This document shows, in pieces, positions 8,154 through 16,447 of a stretch of DNA of 64,000 bases. Location of the stretch: the NCBI RefSeq assembly GCF_009769735.1, contig NZ_WSRO01000002.1:248001-312000 (forward strand). Reading direction: 5' to 3'. The notes beneath the pieces are model-generated. The model worked only from the letters and a program-made list of their open reading frames with translations. It made no database searches and was not told the origin of the DNA. Source of the stretch: Streptomyces sp. BA2. GTDB lineage: Bacteria; Actinomycetota; Actinomycetes; Streptomycetales; Streptomycetaceae. The translations under genes were made by a program, and so were the position numbers. Numbering within the stretch: the stretch's first letter is position 1; every line of letters begins with the position of its first letter.

Positions 8154-8746
8154 GTGATCGCGGAGCTCACCGCCGATCACCGCGAGGTCGATGCGCTGTT
8201 CGCTCAGATCGAGGCCCAGCCGGTAGGTGACCAACGGCGCCGGGAGCTGGCCGGTGAACCCACCAGGCAACTGGTACAGCATGCCGTGGCCAAGGAAAAG
8301 CTGCTGCACTCAGCAGTGCGCGAGTACATCCCAGGCGGCGGCGACCTCATCGCCAAGGAGCTGACCGACCACGCGGCGGTGGAGCTGCTCCTCAAAGACG
8401 GGGGTGGAGCTGCTCCTCAAAGACCTGGAGGGGGGCCACGCGGACGATCCGCAGTTCGATCACCTGGTGGCCAGGCTCAGGCTCGAGGTGCGCGCACACG
8501 TACGCGCCGAGGAAGAGCGCCTCTTCCCTCCCCTGTCGGTGACCTGCACGCCCGATCTCCTGAAGGATCTGGGCGCCAAGGTCCGCACCGCAAAGAAGAC
8601 CGCCCCCCACCCGTCCGCGCCCCTGCCCTGCGCACCCAATGGCCCGCCGGGCCACAAACTCCAGGCTCCAGCGCGGGTTGGTGGATCACACCCGCGCCCT
8701 GATGGCCGGCCGTCGCACGAACTGCCCCGTCCCCACCACGACATGA
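8154..8746 (+). pseudogene. Hemerythrin-like cation-binding protein, broken by a 25-bp tandem duplication and a second frameshift
   Basis: The start region VIAELTADHREVDALFAQI carries the first hemerythrin helix with its metal-ligand His. It continues through LVQHAVAKEKLLHSAVREY and HAAVELLLKD. There a 25-base unit (8379-8403) is repeated at 8404, shifting the frame by one; the +1 frame resumes with LEGGHADDPQFDHLVARL and RAHVRAEEERLFPPL, which supply the remaining His/Glu ligands. A second shift near 8670 moves to the frame reading GLVDHTRALMAGRR, the usual family C-terminus, ending at 8744-8746. A TTG at 8133 could be an alternative start. Intact homologues bind a di-iron or oxygen species, often under stress control. 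Confidence 0.75.
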
Positions 8747-8791
8747 GGCCTGCGGCCACCGGCCGCAACAACACGCGAAGGAGACACGACG

Positions 8792-9208
8792 ATGACCACC
8801 GCACGAGAGATCATGACCGAGGGCGCCGAATGTATCGGCGCTGACGAGCCCGTTCTGCTCGCCGCCCAGAAGATGACCGAACTGGGCGTCGGCGCGCTGC
8901 CGATCTGTGGCACCGACGACAAGCTCAAGGGCGTGATCACCGACCGCGACATCGTGATCAAGGTGCTGGGAGCCGGCAAGGACCCCGCCTCGACCATGGC
9001 CGGTGAGCTGTCCCAGGGCGAAGCCGTCACGATCGGCGCCGACGACGACGCCAGCGAGATCCTGCGCACCATGACGTCCCACAAGACCCGCCGCCTGCCC
9101 GTCATCGACGGCCACCGCCTGGTCGGCATGGTCTCCCAGGGCGACGTCGCCCGCGCCCTGCCCGACCCCCAGGTCGGAGACCTCCTGGAAGCACTCTCCA
9201 GCGACTGA
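8792..9208 (+). CDS. CBS-domain protein
   Basis: 138 residues made almost entirely of two CBS motifs: REIMTEGAECIGADEPVLLA to VITDRDIVIKVL, and ELSQGEAVTIGADDDASEIL to MVSQGDVARALPD. CBS pairs bind adenosine ligands and regulate partner proteins; stand-alone Streptomyces copies are frequently stress-induced. The ATG at 8792 follows AAGGAGA (8779-8785). It lies 45 bp after the hemerythrin pseudogene on the same strand, so the two probably formed one transcript. Confidence 0.92.
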   Translation: MTTAREIMTEGAECIGADEPVLLAAQKMTELGVGALPICGTDDKLKGVITDRDIVIKVLGAGKDPASTMAGELSQGEAVTIGADDDASEILRTMTSHKTRRLPVIDGHRLVGMVSQGDVARALPDPQVGDLLEALSSD

Positions 9209-9231
9209 ACGGCACGCCCGACGTTGCAGCC

Positions 9232-9264
9232 AGGCGCGCCTGAAGGCGGAGGCGAGGCGCGCCT
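9232..9264. terminator. Hairpin after the CBS gene
   Basis: AGGCGCGCCT occurs at 9232-9241 and again at 9255-9264. Because the unit is itself palindromic, the two copies form a stem around a 13-base loop. It lies 23 bp after the CBS stop codon, consistent with a factor-independent stop or mRNA-stabilising hairpin; there is no T-tract. Confidence 0.5.
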
Positions 9265-9450
9265 TGGCGTGGAGCGCACGTCGGCGGCGGAGTCAGTTTG
9301 AGCAAAGGACGGTCGGGCAGGCGCGTATCGATGCTTTGGACAGAAGGCATCTACCCGCGAGCGGCGTGCCGCTTTCCGGCTGGATGACTCTCATGGCTGT
9401 CGCGCCCCCGCGGAACCTTGCTGGCTGACCCGTTGAGGAGCGTTCTTTTT

Positions 9451-10281
9451 ATGCTCACCGACAGCATCTCCAACACGCCGCAGCACGCGCGCTCACGCCG
9501 TGATCACGACGACTCCCCCGACACCAGGGCGGCCTTCGCCCATCTGGCACGCCTCGACGCGGGCCCCGAGCGGGACCTGCTGTGTGAGCAGGTAGTCGAG
9601 GCATGGCTGCCGATGGCGCACCGTATCGCCAGCCGCTTTCGTGACAAGGGCGAGAGCATGGAGGACCTCAAGCAGGTCGCCGCCATCGGCCTGCTCAAGG
9701 CCGTCAACCGCTATGACCCTGGCCGCGGCGCGTTCGAGTCGTATGCGGTGCCGACCATCACCGGTGAACTGCGCCGCCACTTCCGAGACCACACGTGGGA
9801 CCTGCACGTGCCGCGCAGCGTGCAAGAACTGCGCAACAAGGTCCGCGCCGCCCGCCGCGAGCTGATGCAGCAGCCCGGCAGCCCCGAACCGACACTCGTC
9901 GACCTCGCCGCGAAGACGGGCCTGAGCGAGAGCCAAGTCCGTGACGGCCTGACAGCGATCGACAGCTACCAGGCCCTGTCCCTGGACGCCGAGTTCTCCC
10001 CCACGGACGGCGACGGCTTCAACATGGCCGACACGCTCGGCACTCCAGAGCCTTCATACGACCTGGTCGCCGACCGCGAGGCCGCCAAACCTGGCCTGCG
10101 GCATCTGCCGGAGCGGGAGCGCACCATCCTGTATCTGCGTTTCTTCGAGCACATGACGCAGAGCCGGATCGGGGAAGAACTCGGCATCTCCCAGATGCAC
10201 GTCTCCCGGCTCATCCGGGAAAGCTGCGCCCGGGTCCGCGAGGAAGCACGCGAAAAGGCCGAGCTCCAAGCAGCCGCCTGA
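9451..10281 (+). CDS. RNA polymerase sigma factor, SigB/SigF/SigG subfamily
   Basis: 276 residues. Region 2 reads VVEAWLPMAHRIASRFRDKG, DLKQVAAIGLLKAVNRYDP and the promoter -10 recognition stretch GAFESYAVPTITGELRRHFR. Region 3 includes PTLVDLAAKTGLSESQV, and region 4 has LPERERTILYLRFFEHMTQ plus the helix-turn-helix SRIGEELGISQMHVSRLI. This is the stress/sporulation sigma group controlled by GHKL anti-sigma factors and STAS antagonists. The ATG at 9451 is favoured (GAGGAG about 11 bases upstream); a frame to 9418 adds 11 residues. Other putative partner-switching genes lie at 2093 and 3490. Confidence 0.93.
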   Translation: MLTDSISNTPQHARSRRDHDDSPDTRAAFAHLARLDAGPERDLLCEQVVEAWLPMAHRIASRFRDKGESMEDLKQVAAIGLLKAVNRYDPGRGAFESYAVPTITGELRRHFRDHTWDLHVPRSVQELRNKVRAARRELMQQPGSPEPTLVDLAAKTGLSESQVRDGLTAIDSYQALSLDAEFSPTDGDGFNMADTLGTPEPSYDLVADREAAKPGLRHLPERERTILYLRFFEHMTQSRIGEELGISQMHVSRLIRESCARVREEAREKAELQAAA

Positions 10282-10531
10282 GAAGCTGGCCTCACCGGAT
10301 GCCTGTACTTGCCGACGTCTACTGCCGAGTCTCCTTCGAACTCGACGACGGTGCTCGGCCATCGCTCCCCAGCGCCCCCCTTGGCCTGAACCCACGGTTA
10401 ATGACCGCGCCTACCGAGATGTGCACGATCAAGGCCGCAGAAGGGAGGATGGGACAAGGCCGCACGGGCCAAGAAGGACGTCACAGTCCACTCAACCCGC
10501 GCGGCTGTCGTCATGTCACGGCCGACCCCGA

Positions 10532-11017
10532 TCAGGCGCGGCCCGGCGGGTTGTCGAGATGAGCGTTAATACGGCCGAGCAGGGCGAACAGTTGCGTGCG
10601 CTCGTCGTGGCCGAGTGGGGCCATGATGTGCTCGTTGACGCCGTCGAGGACGCGGTCGAGTTCGGCGAGGCGGCGCTCGCCGCTGTCGGTGATGGTGATG
10701 ACGTTGCGGCGCTTGTCGCCGGGGTCGGGGGCACGGCGGACCCAGCCGCCGTCCGCAAGGTCGTTGAGGACGGCCACGAGGTCACTCTTGTAAATCCGGG
10801 TGCGGCCGGAGAGAGCCGCCTGACTCGCGGGGCCGAACTCGCCGAGAGCGGCGAGCACCACGAAGTGGTCCTTACGGGCACCCACCGCGCCGAGCGCATC
10901 GCCCGCCACGCGCCGCATTTGAGCGGCCGTCATCCCGACGAGGCGCGAGAGCTGACCCTTGAGCCGGGCAGGAGTCTCGCCGCCGCGGTCAAAGCTCAGT
11001 TCCTCGCCCGTCTCCAT
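10532..11017 (-). CDS. MarR-family transcriptional regulator
   Basis: 161 residues. The winged helix is ARKDHFVVLAALGEFGPASQ, then AALSGRTRIYKSDLVAVLND (recognition helix) and the wing RAPDPGDKRRNVITITDSGE. The start ATG at 11017 faces the divergent SnoaL-like gene. The gap carries four CGTTAG/CTAACG half-sites, the likely operator. Together with 419-1460 this is the second MarR/SnoaL-like divergent pair in the window. Confidence 0.88.
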   Translation of the reverse strand: METGEELSFDRGGETPARLKGQLSRLVGMTAAQMRRVAGDALGAVGARKDHFVVLAALGEFGPASQAALSGRTRIYKSDLVAVLNDLADGGWVRRAPDPGDKRRNVITITDSGERRLAELDRVLDGVNEHIMAPLGHDERTQLFALLGRINAHLDNPPGRA

Positions 11018-11037
11018 GTCGACAGCCTACCCGCTTG

Positions 11038-11084
11038 CGTTAGCTCCCCTAACGATATACTTTCGTTAGGGCATCGAACGTTAG
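11038..11084. promoter_or_regulatory. Candidate MarR operator cluster, four CGTTAG half-sites
   Basis: CGTTAG at 11038, CTAACG at 11049 (together an inverted pair with a 5-base spacer), CGTTAG at 11064 and again at 11079. TATACT at 11056-11061 may be a -10 element for the rightward gene. Regular spacing and the location between divergent genes support autoregulation. Confidence 0.6.
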
Positions 11085-11112
11085 TGACTCTAATTGTTTG
11101 AAGGAGCTTTCC

Positions 11113-11547
11113 ATGACCAGCACCGAAACTCTCATCCGCGACCTCGCCGACCGCGCCGAACTGTCCGACCTGGTCGCCCGCCACAGCCTGTGGATCGACG
11201 AGGGCCGCTACGACGAGACCGATCGACTCTTCACCCAGGACGTCGTGGTCAAGTCCCTCCGCGGAGAGGCACACGGCATCGAGCCGCTCATCGACCTCGT
11301 CCGCTCACGCCACGACGACTACGTCCGCACCCTGCACAACAAGTCCAACCTCGTCATCGAGGTCAACGGCGCGACCGCCACGGTGCGGGCCCACGACATC
11401 GCCGTCTTCGTCATCGACGACAAATCAGAGGCGGTCGCCGCCGCCATCCACCACTACCGAGCGCGCCGCACCCAGGACGGCTGGCGCTTCGACCGCCTCG
11501 AAATCACCCCGGTCGCCCTGACCGAGGCCCTGGGGCGAGCCCTCTAG
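11113..11547 (+). CDS. SnoaL-like / NTF2-fold protein
   Basis: 144 residues: helix LADRAELSDLVARHSLWIDE, strand region DRLFTQDVVVKSLRGEAHGI, and C-terminal strands IHHYRARRTQDGWRFDRLEI. This matches the SnoaL_4 group, which covers small hydratases, isomerases and dehydratases acting on hydrophobic substrates. The ATG at 11113 has AAGGAG seven bases upstream; the earlier in-frame start at 11098 overlaps that ribosome binding site and is less likely. Probably repressed by the divergent MarR protein. Confidence 0.82.
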   Translation: MTSTETLIRDLADRAELSDLVARHSLWIDEGRYDETDRLFTQDVVVKSLRGEAHGIEPLIDLVRSRHDDYVRTLHNKSNLVIEVNGATATVRAHDIAVFVIDDKSEAVAAAIHHYRARRTQDGWRFDRLEITPVALTEALGRAL

Positions 11548-11611
11548 GGCATGCATCGAAAGTGCCTGGTGAGGATGGCGGAGAGCCCATTCTGTGATCC
11601 AGAATGATTGC

Positions 11612-12190
11612 ATGGTCACGCTTGAGACTCCCCGTTTGATCCTGCGTCGCTGGCGCGAGGAAGACGTTGCGCCCATGGCTGCCATCAATGCCGACCCCCA
11701 GGTCATGCGGTGGATCCGTGACGGCAGCGTCCGTGACGAACAGCAGACTCGCGGCGGGATCCAGGCATGGGAGAGCGAGTGGGAGTCACAGGGCTTCGGC
11801 CTGTTCGCCGTGGAGATCCGGTCCACTGGCGAGCTGGCCGGGTTCACCGGCCTTTCGGTGCCCAACTACTTGCCGGAGGTACTGCCGGCGGTTGAGGTCG
11901 GCTGGCGGCTGGGACGTTCCCACTGGGGACAGGGCTTGGCCACCGAGGCCGCTGCGACCGCTGTACGGTTCGGATTCGAAGAGCGAGGGCTGGAGCGGAT
12001 CGTCAGCATCACTCAAGTGGGCAACGACGCCTCCGAACGGATCATGACAAAACTGGGGATGCATCCGGTCCGTAAGACCGTCAATCCCACCGGCGGTCGG
12101 CGAGTCCGGGTGTTCGAGTTGTCTTCGGACCAGTACGTCACAACCACTCACTCGCGGCGCGAGGCCGGTCCCGATGCATCGCACCGGTGA
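11612..12190 (+). CDS. GNAT-family N-acetyltransferase (RimJ/RimL-like)
   Basis: 192 residues starting VTLETPRLILRRWREEDV, the classic opening of the RimJ/RimL group. The acetyl-CoA-binding loop is GWRLGRSHWGQGLATEAA, followed by FGFEERGLERIVSITQVGN and SERIMTKLGMH. Family members acetylate protein N-termini, amino acids or small toxins using acetyl-CoA. The ATG at 11612 begins the conserved part; a frame from 11594 adds six residues. The last 18 codons overlap the truncated oxidoreductase on the other strand and look replaced (SRREAGPDASHR), so the original C-terminus may be altered. Confidence 0.85.
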   Translation: MVTLETPRLILRRWREEDVAPMAAINADPQVMRWIRDGSVRDEQQTRGGIQAWESEWESQGFGLFAVEIRSTGELAGFTGLSVPNYLPEVLPAVEVGWRLGRSHWGQGLATEAAATAVRFGFEERGLERIVSITQVGNDASERIMTKLGMHPVRKTVNPTGGRRVRVFELSSDQYVTTTHSRREAGPDASHR

Positions 12191-12713
12191 ACAGCCGGAC
12201 CCACAACTCGGGGTAACTCTTGGCCAGTTCCGAGGCGGTTTCCAGCCCGGTCAGCCCTCCGCCGACCACCGCGACAGTGCCGTCTGACGCCAACTCGGCA
12301 ACCCTGTGCCGCAACCGCGTCGCCTGCTCAGAGCCGGCGACAGCGTACGCGTGCTCGACTGCCCCCGGAAGAACATCGTCGAGCCGCGCCCGGCTGCCTA
12401 CCGCATTCACCAGGGTGTCGTAGCCGATCGTCCGGGGCGCGACGTCCATACACACGGTCCGGCAAGTGGTATCGATCGCGGTCACACGTCCGACGACCAG
12501 CTGGACCGATGTCCCGCGGAGCTGTTGACGCAACGACAGCTCCGCCAATCGCTGCCCGGCAGCCAGCTGATGGAGCCGGACCCGCTCCACGAACCGGTCT
12601 GAGGCATTGACCAGCGTGATGGCGACGTCGCTTCGGCGTAGCTTCCGGGCGAGGCGCTTGGCCGCCAGCAGACCGGCGTAACCGGCACCTACGACGACGA
12701 GGCGATGGCTCAT
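12138..12713 (-). pseudogene. Type II NADH dehydrogenase-like FAD oxidoreductase, C-terminally truncated
   Basis: The N-terminus is an intact FAD-binding Rossmann segment (VVVGAGYAGLLAAKRLARKL), followed by IGYDTLVNAVGSRARLDDVL and the NAD-binding motif TVAVVGGGLTGLETASELAK. Full-length relatives are about 400 residues, but this frame ends at 191 with an unrelated tail (GAMHRDRPRAASEWL) running into the end of the GNAT gene. About half the NAD domain and the whole C-terminal domain are missing, so it is probably inactive. The start at 12713 is preceded by a short 9-bp tandem repeat (GGGACTTTG type, 12725-12748). Confidence 0.75.
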
Positions 12714-12806
12714 GGCATGACATCCTTTGGGACTTTGGGACTTTGGGGCTACGGCTGCTTCGGCGGCTCGGCGCCACCTCTGACAATCAGTCGCCGCACA
12801 TCGGCG

Positions 12807-13196
12807 TCAGGGCGCGGATCTGGCCACTGCAACCGCCCAGGCGATGTACAGGACGTTCACCACCAGCCGGGCCACCGCACCGGCAGGCCTCTCCAGCAGC
12901 CGGGGCCGGTCCGGCCGCGCGCGCCGCAGCGCGTCCACGTGGGACACCAGGTAACAGGTGATCAGGACGGCGGCGGCCCAGCCTCCGACCCGCCTGCTGC
13001 ACGGAACCAGCACCAGCGCACCCACCACGACCTCCGCCGCCCCACTGACAGCCACGAGGAGCCGCTCCCGGCGGAGCCATGCCGGTATCAGCATGCGGAA
13101 GTAGCCGGGGGCCAGGAAATGCATGACCCCAGTGACGACCAGGAATATCGCCAAGGCGACGGCAGCGATGGCGATAGCGATAGCGATAGCGTGCAT
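12807..13196 (-). CDS. DoxX-family membrane protein
   Basis: 129 residues with four hydrophobic segments: AIAAVALAIFLVVTGVMHFL, LLVAVSGAAEVVVGALVLV, GWAAAVLITCYLVSHVDALR and VARLVVNVLYIAWAVAVARS. This is the small DoxX fold, associated with thiol/quinone redox membrane complexes. The ATG at 13196 lies in a GCGATA hexanucleotide repeat that encodes the Ala-Ile repeats of the first helix. It lies 93 bp upstream of the truncated oxidoreductase on the same strand; the two may have formed a redox operon. The divergent AraC gene starts six bases away. Confidence 0.82.
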   Translation of the reverse strand: MHAIAIAIAIAAVALAIFLVVTGVMHFLAPGYFRMLIPAWLRRERLLVAVSGAAEVVVGALVLVPCSRRVGGWAAAVLITCYLVSHVDALRRARPDRPRLLERPAGAVARLVVNVLYIAWAVAVARSAP

Positions 13197-13202
13197 GGCA
13201 CG

Positions 13203-13955
13203 ATGATCCGCTCCCCTCATGCCTGGGCACTTGAACAAAACGATCGCCGTATCGTCTTCGCCTCCGGCCCCGAGGCAACGATGTTCGCCGAGTCCCGCCC
13301 ATCCCGCGTCGCCCAACACCGGCTGCCCGCGTGGAAAGCCGTACTGCCGATCGGCGGCCACGCCCAACTCCTCCAGCCGGGACGGCCCATGGTGACGGCG
13401 CCCGGCCTGATCGTTCCGCCTCAACTGACCCACACCTGCGCGGCGACCTCGCCCTACATCGCCCTGTTCATCGACCCCTGGCTGCTGCCGTCCTGCCCTG
13501 GGCCGATACCGCTCGGTGCAGGCGAGGTCCGCCGCTTGCTCGCCGCACTCGGCACCACCGATTCCGACGGCCCCGGCACCTGCGCGGACCTGGCCGCCGG
13601 ATACGCCGAGCTGCGGACACTCGCCGGGCGCCCGACCCCACTCGACCCGAGAGTCGCCCACGCCATCGACCTGTGCACGTTGCGCGATCCGGACATGCCC
13701 ATCGCCTCCATCTCCAACAAGATCGGCCTGTCGGCCCCTCGGCTGCGCGCCCTGGTCCGGCAGGACGTGGGCATCGCGCTTACTCGCTTGCGCCGATGGG
13801 GCCGGCTCCGCACCGCGATCGCCGACCTGCCCAATTCGACTGCCGCTCTGGCCGCAGCCACCGCAGGCTTCACCGACCAGGCCCACCTCACCCGCACTGC
13901 ACGGGACTTCATCGGGCGCACGCCCGCCTCCTTCAGGGCCGGAACGCATAGCTGA
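13203..13955 (+). CDS. AraC-family transcriptional regulator
   Basis: 250 residues. The N-terminal part is a cupin-like sensor (RRIVFASGPEATMFAESRP, LTHTCAATSPYIALFIDPWL). The C-terminal part carries the two helix-turn-helix units, IASISNKIGLSAPRLRALVR and STAALAAATAGFTDQAHLTR, ending FIGRTPASFRAG. The ATG at 13203 is only six bases from the divergent DoxX start, so either promoters overlap coding sequence or the true start is a downstream Met (for example near 13281). A longer frame upstream runs through the DoxX gene and is a shadow. It probably regulates the DoxX/oxidoreductase side. Confidence 0.82.
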   Translation: MIRSPHAWALEQNDRRIVFASGPEATMFAESRPSRVAQHRLPAWKAVLPIGGHAQLLQPGRPMVTAPGLIVPPQLTHTCAATSPYIALFIDPWLLPSCPGPIPLGAGEVRRLLAALGTTDSDGPGTCADLAAGYAELRTLAGRPTPLDPRVAHAIDLCTLRDPDMPIASISNKIGLSAPRLRALVRQDVGIALTRLRRWGRLRTAIADLPNSTAALAAATAGFTDQAHLTRTARDFIGRTPASFRAGTHS

Positions 13956-13972
13956 ACCTGACTGGCCACGTT

Positions 13973-14269
13973 GAGGTATACGCCGACACCCCGCCCGCCT
14001 ACGACCCGCAGGCCGACCCGGATGGCCCCGACGGCGGCTTCGAACTCGCTGCGGGAGCCACCCTGCGCGACGCCCTCGCCACCTGGCATGCGGAAATCGC
14101 CCGCGCCCGCGAGCACTGCGCCGAGCGAGCTCTGGCTGGCACTGGCCGCTTCATGGAGCAGGACGTCAACCTCCGCTGGATCTACGTCCACATGATCGAG
14201 GAGTACGCCCGCCCCAACGGCCACGCCGATCTGCTGCGGGCACGCATCGACGGGGCCGCCGGCGTGTAG
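13973..14269 (+). pseudogene. DUF664 / DinB-like protein, 5'-truncated remnant
   Basis: No start codon opens this frame, but from 13973 it reads EVYADTPPAYDPQADPDGPD and ends with the diagnostic DUF664 C-terminus NLRWIYVHMIEEYARPNGHA then DLLRARIDGAAGV. Complete members are about 165-180 residues with a four-helix DinB fold, some acting as mycothiol-dependent transferases. Roughly the first 70 residues are missing. It follows the AraC stop by 17 bases, marking a recombination junction. Confidence 0.7.
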
Positions 14270-14276
14270 TGCCGGA

Positions 14277-14376
14277 TCAGGCAGCGTTGGCTCTGTCGAC
14301 GACGGCGCGTAGGCGCCGGTCGTCAGCATGGCGGTTTCGCCAGATGACGTAGCGGCGGATCATGCCGCCCAGATTT
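14277..14376 (-). pseudogene. Transposase C-terminal remnant
   Basis: On the minus strand the frame ending at 14277-14279 reads LGGMIRRYVIWRNRHADDR and then RLRAVVDRANAA before the stop. This resembles the C-terminus of DDE transposases of the IS630/IS5 type found in Streptomyces. Upstream the frame decays. Assignment to a particular IS family is uncertain. Confidence 0.4.
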
Positions 14377-14517
14377 CGTAGCGCTACACGCCACCTGGCG
14401 GTAGCTATACGAGAACGGGGCGGAGCAGGAGGATGGCGGTCAGGACGCCGCGCTCGCGCTGGCGTGCAGTCTGCACGCCATGAACGAGGTCTCCAAGGGC
14501 ACCAACTTCCTTGGCAG

Positions 14518-14757
14518 CTACGCCTTCACCGGCCCTCGGCGCCGGGCCTGCGGCAACTGCGCGACCTGCGCACGGATGACAGCGAGGACGGATAGCCGCA
14601 GGCCGACGCGCACGATCGAAAGCGATCCGGCTTTCGGGTAGGCGTCGTCGACGGCCTCGGTGGAACCGGCGAACTTGGACTTCTTCCACGCCAGTTGCTG
14701 GGAGACTCCCAGCTGGTTGGCGATCTGCTGCCACGCCTCGCCGTTGTGCCGGGCCAC
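14518..14757 (-). pseudogene. Helix-turn-helix fragment
   Basis: The GTG at 14757 begins VARHNGEAWQQIANQLGVSQ then QLAWKKSKFAGSTEA, which reads as a single helix-turn-helix of the type found in small Streptomyces DNA-binding proteins. The rest of the frame (from DDAYPKAGS onward) has no recognisable pattern. The surrounding 14.27-14.90 kb is a patchwork of fragments, so this is probably a remnant rather than a working regulator. Confidence 0.35.
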
Positions 14758-14907
14758 GGGTACGGCCGTGGTGATCTTCCCCCTGGAGGCCGTGCAGCGC
14801 GTCCAGGGCTGGGCTGCCAGAGGGCGCTATTGGATCGGGGCGAAGATCTGACTCAGCAGTGCGTCCATCGTCCATCGCTTCGCGGACGTGCACCAGCCAG
14901 TACCGCG

Positions 14908-15279
14908 CTATCCCGCGCTGCGTGGCGACAGCCGCCGTGTGATCCGGTCGAACAGCTCCGTCAGCGGCTCGCCGACGTCCCGGCCGAACTCGGTCAGCCC
15001 GTACGTGACCTGAGGCGGCGTCGTCGGCTCTACCTCCCGCCAGACCAGGCCGTCCTGGACCAGCGCGCGCAGGGTCTGGGCGAGCATCTTCTCGCTGATG
15101 CCCTGGATGCTCTCGCGCAATTCGTAGAACCGGAGGTCATCGCTCCGCAACGAGATCAGCACCCAGACGCCCCACCTGCTGGTCACATGGTCGACCACAT
15201 CGCGCGCAGGGCAGTCGGTGTGAAACACGTCATACCGCTGCCCCGCCACGGCCTGTCTGCGCTGCACGCTTCCCGTCAT
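14908..15279 (-). CDS. HxlR-family transcriptional regulator
   Basis: 123 residues with the HxlR winged helix: CPARDVVDHVTSRWGVWVLI, then DDLRFYELRESIQGISEKML and the recognition region AQTLRALVQDGLVWREV, with the wing PQVTYGLTEFGRDV. The Cys near the start (HTDCPARDV) is the conserved family position that can sense electrophiles or oxidants. It is divergent from an NmrA-type NAD(P)-binding protein, a very common pairing in actinobacteria, and TTACC-type palindromes lie between them. Confidence 0.9.
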   Translation of the reverse strand: MTGSVQRRQAVAGQRYDVFHTDCPARDVVDHVTSRWGVWVLISLRSDDLRFYELRESIQGISEKMLAQTLRALVQDGLVWREVEPTTPPQVTYGLTEFGRDVGEPLTELFDRITRRLSPRSAG

Positions 15280-15288
15280 TTCATGAGC

Positions 15289-15319
15289 TTACCTCAAGGT
15301 ATGCCCTTACCGAAAGTTA
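15289..15319. promoter_or_regulatory. Candidate HxlR operator
   Basis: TTACCTCAAGGTAT (15289-15302) is a near-perfect inverted repeat, followed by a second TTACC-type site, TTACCGAAAGTTA (15307-15319). Both lie 10-40 bp from the HxlR start, in the divergent promoter region. This fits the TTAC-rich sites bound by HxlR and related regulators. Confidence 0.6.
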
Positions 15320-15371
15320 GCCCTTGCTCTTAGCGTGACGACCACAGAGAACATCCGACGAGGAGCTGATC

Positions 15372-16211
15372 ATGATCGTAGTAACCGGGGCTACCGGGAA
15401 TATCGGCCGGCCGTTGACGCAGACGCTGTCCGAGACGGGCCAGCAAGTGATGGCAGTGTCACGGCACACGGCGGCGGTGCCGAACGGCGTCCGTCACGTG
15501 ACGGCCGACCTGGCCGAGCCGGCCAGCCTCAAGCCCGCGCTGGCCGGGGCGAAGGCGCTGTTCCTGCTGCTGTCCGGCAACCTGCACGCCGCTGGAGCCA
15601 ACCCTGCCGACATCATCAGCGAAGCTGCGGCCAGCGGGGTCCGCCGGGTCGTTCTGCTCTCCACGCTGGGCGTGGTGACCAGGCCCTCCGGCCAAACGCG
15701 GATCGCGATGCGCGCGCTGGAGGACACGCTGCGGGAGTCCGGCCTGGAGTGGGCCATCCTGCGGCCGGGCGGCTTCGCCTCCAACGCCCTGTGGTGGGCC
15801 GAGTCCGTCCGCGCGCAACAGGCCGTCGCCGCGCCCTTCGGCGACGTCGGGGTGCCGATCATCGACCCGGCGGACATCGCCGCGGTCGCGGCAGCCTGCC
15901 TGCTGGAGGACCGGCACACCGGCGGCGTCTACGAGCTGACCGGCCCGGAGGTGATCACTCCGCGCCAGCAGGCGGAGGCCATCGCCGCCGCGCTGGGCTC
16001 GCCAGTGAGGTTTCACGAGCTCACCCGCGACGAGGCCAAGACCGCCATGGCCCAGAGCATGCCGGCGGAGCTTGCCGACGACACTCTGGACATCCTCGGC
16101 TCACCGAGCCCGGCTGAGCTGCGCGTCAGCCCGGACGTTCAGCAGGTCCTCGGCCGCGCCCCGCGCCCCTTCGCCGACTGGGCCGCCCGCAATGTCGCCG
16201 CGTTCCGCTGA
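15372..16211 (+). CDS. NmrA-type atypical SDR / NAD(P)H-binding protein
   Basis: 279 residues. The N-terminus IVVTGATGNIGRPLTQTLSE carries the G-x-x-G-x-x-G dinucleotide motif. Further conserved stretches are SGVRRVVLLSTLGVVTRPSG and the segment LEWAILRPGGFASNALWWAE, where typical SDRs have YxxxK but NmrA-like members do not. It ends with a substrate-binding part (VYELTGPEVITPRQQAEAIA). Probably an oxidoreductase or redox sensor. The ATG has GAGGAG upstream. Likely induced through the divergent HxlR. Confidence 0.88.
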   Translation: MIVVTGATGNIGRPLTQTLSETGQQVMAVSRHTAAVPNGVRHVTADLAEPASLKPALAGAKALFLLLSGNLHAAGANPADIISEAAASGVRRVVLLSTLGVVTRPSGQTRIAMRALEDTLRESGLEWAILRPGGFASNALWWAESVRAQQAVAAPFGDVGVPIIDPADIAAVAAACLLEDRHTGGVYELTGPEVITPRQQAEAIAAALGSPVRFHELTRDEAKTAMAQSMPAELADDTLDILGSPSPAELRVSPDVQQVLGRAPRPFADWAARNVAAFR

Positions 16212-16375
16212 GACTGATCAGAAGCTGTTTCCGAACCGCGAAATCGCAGGTCGCGCCGGTATGGCGGAAGCGGTGGTGGAACAGAACCGTTCGCAGAGCG
16301 GTCACGTGACGGGGAAGCGAACGGAGCCTCTGGGGCGGTTCCCCCTCGAGGTCGACGGGGCCCGGCCGAACCACA

Positions 16376-16411
16376 CCAAGGCCCCCGTCTCGTAGTCGGC
16401 AGGGGCCTTGG
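16376..16411. terminator. Terminator-like hairpin between convergent genes
   Basis: CCAAGGCCCC (16376-16385) pairs with GGGGCCTTGG (16402-16411) across a 16-base loop. It sits between the NmrA gene and the convergent SDR gene, and could serve both strands. No T-tract. Confidence 0.6.
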
Positions 16412-16447
16412 GTGGTGGCGATCCGACGTCCCGGTACTGCTTGTGTG

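Noticed and set aside
12705..13955. 416-codon AraC-type protein
   Set aside because: The first 166 codons run antisense through the DoxX gene. Only the part from 13203 matches the family.
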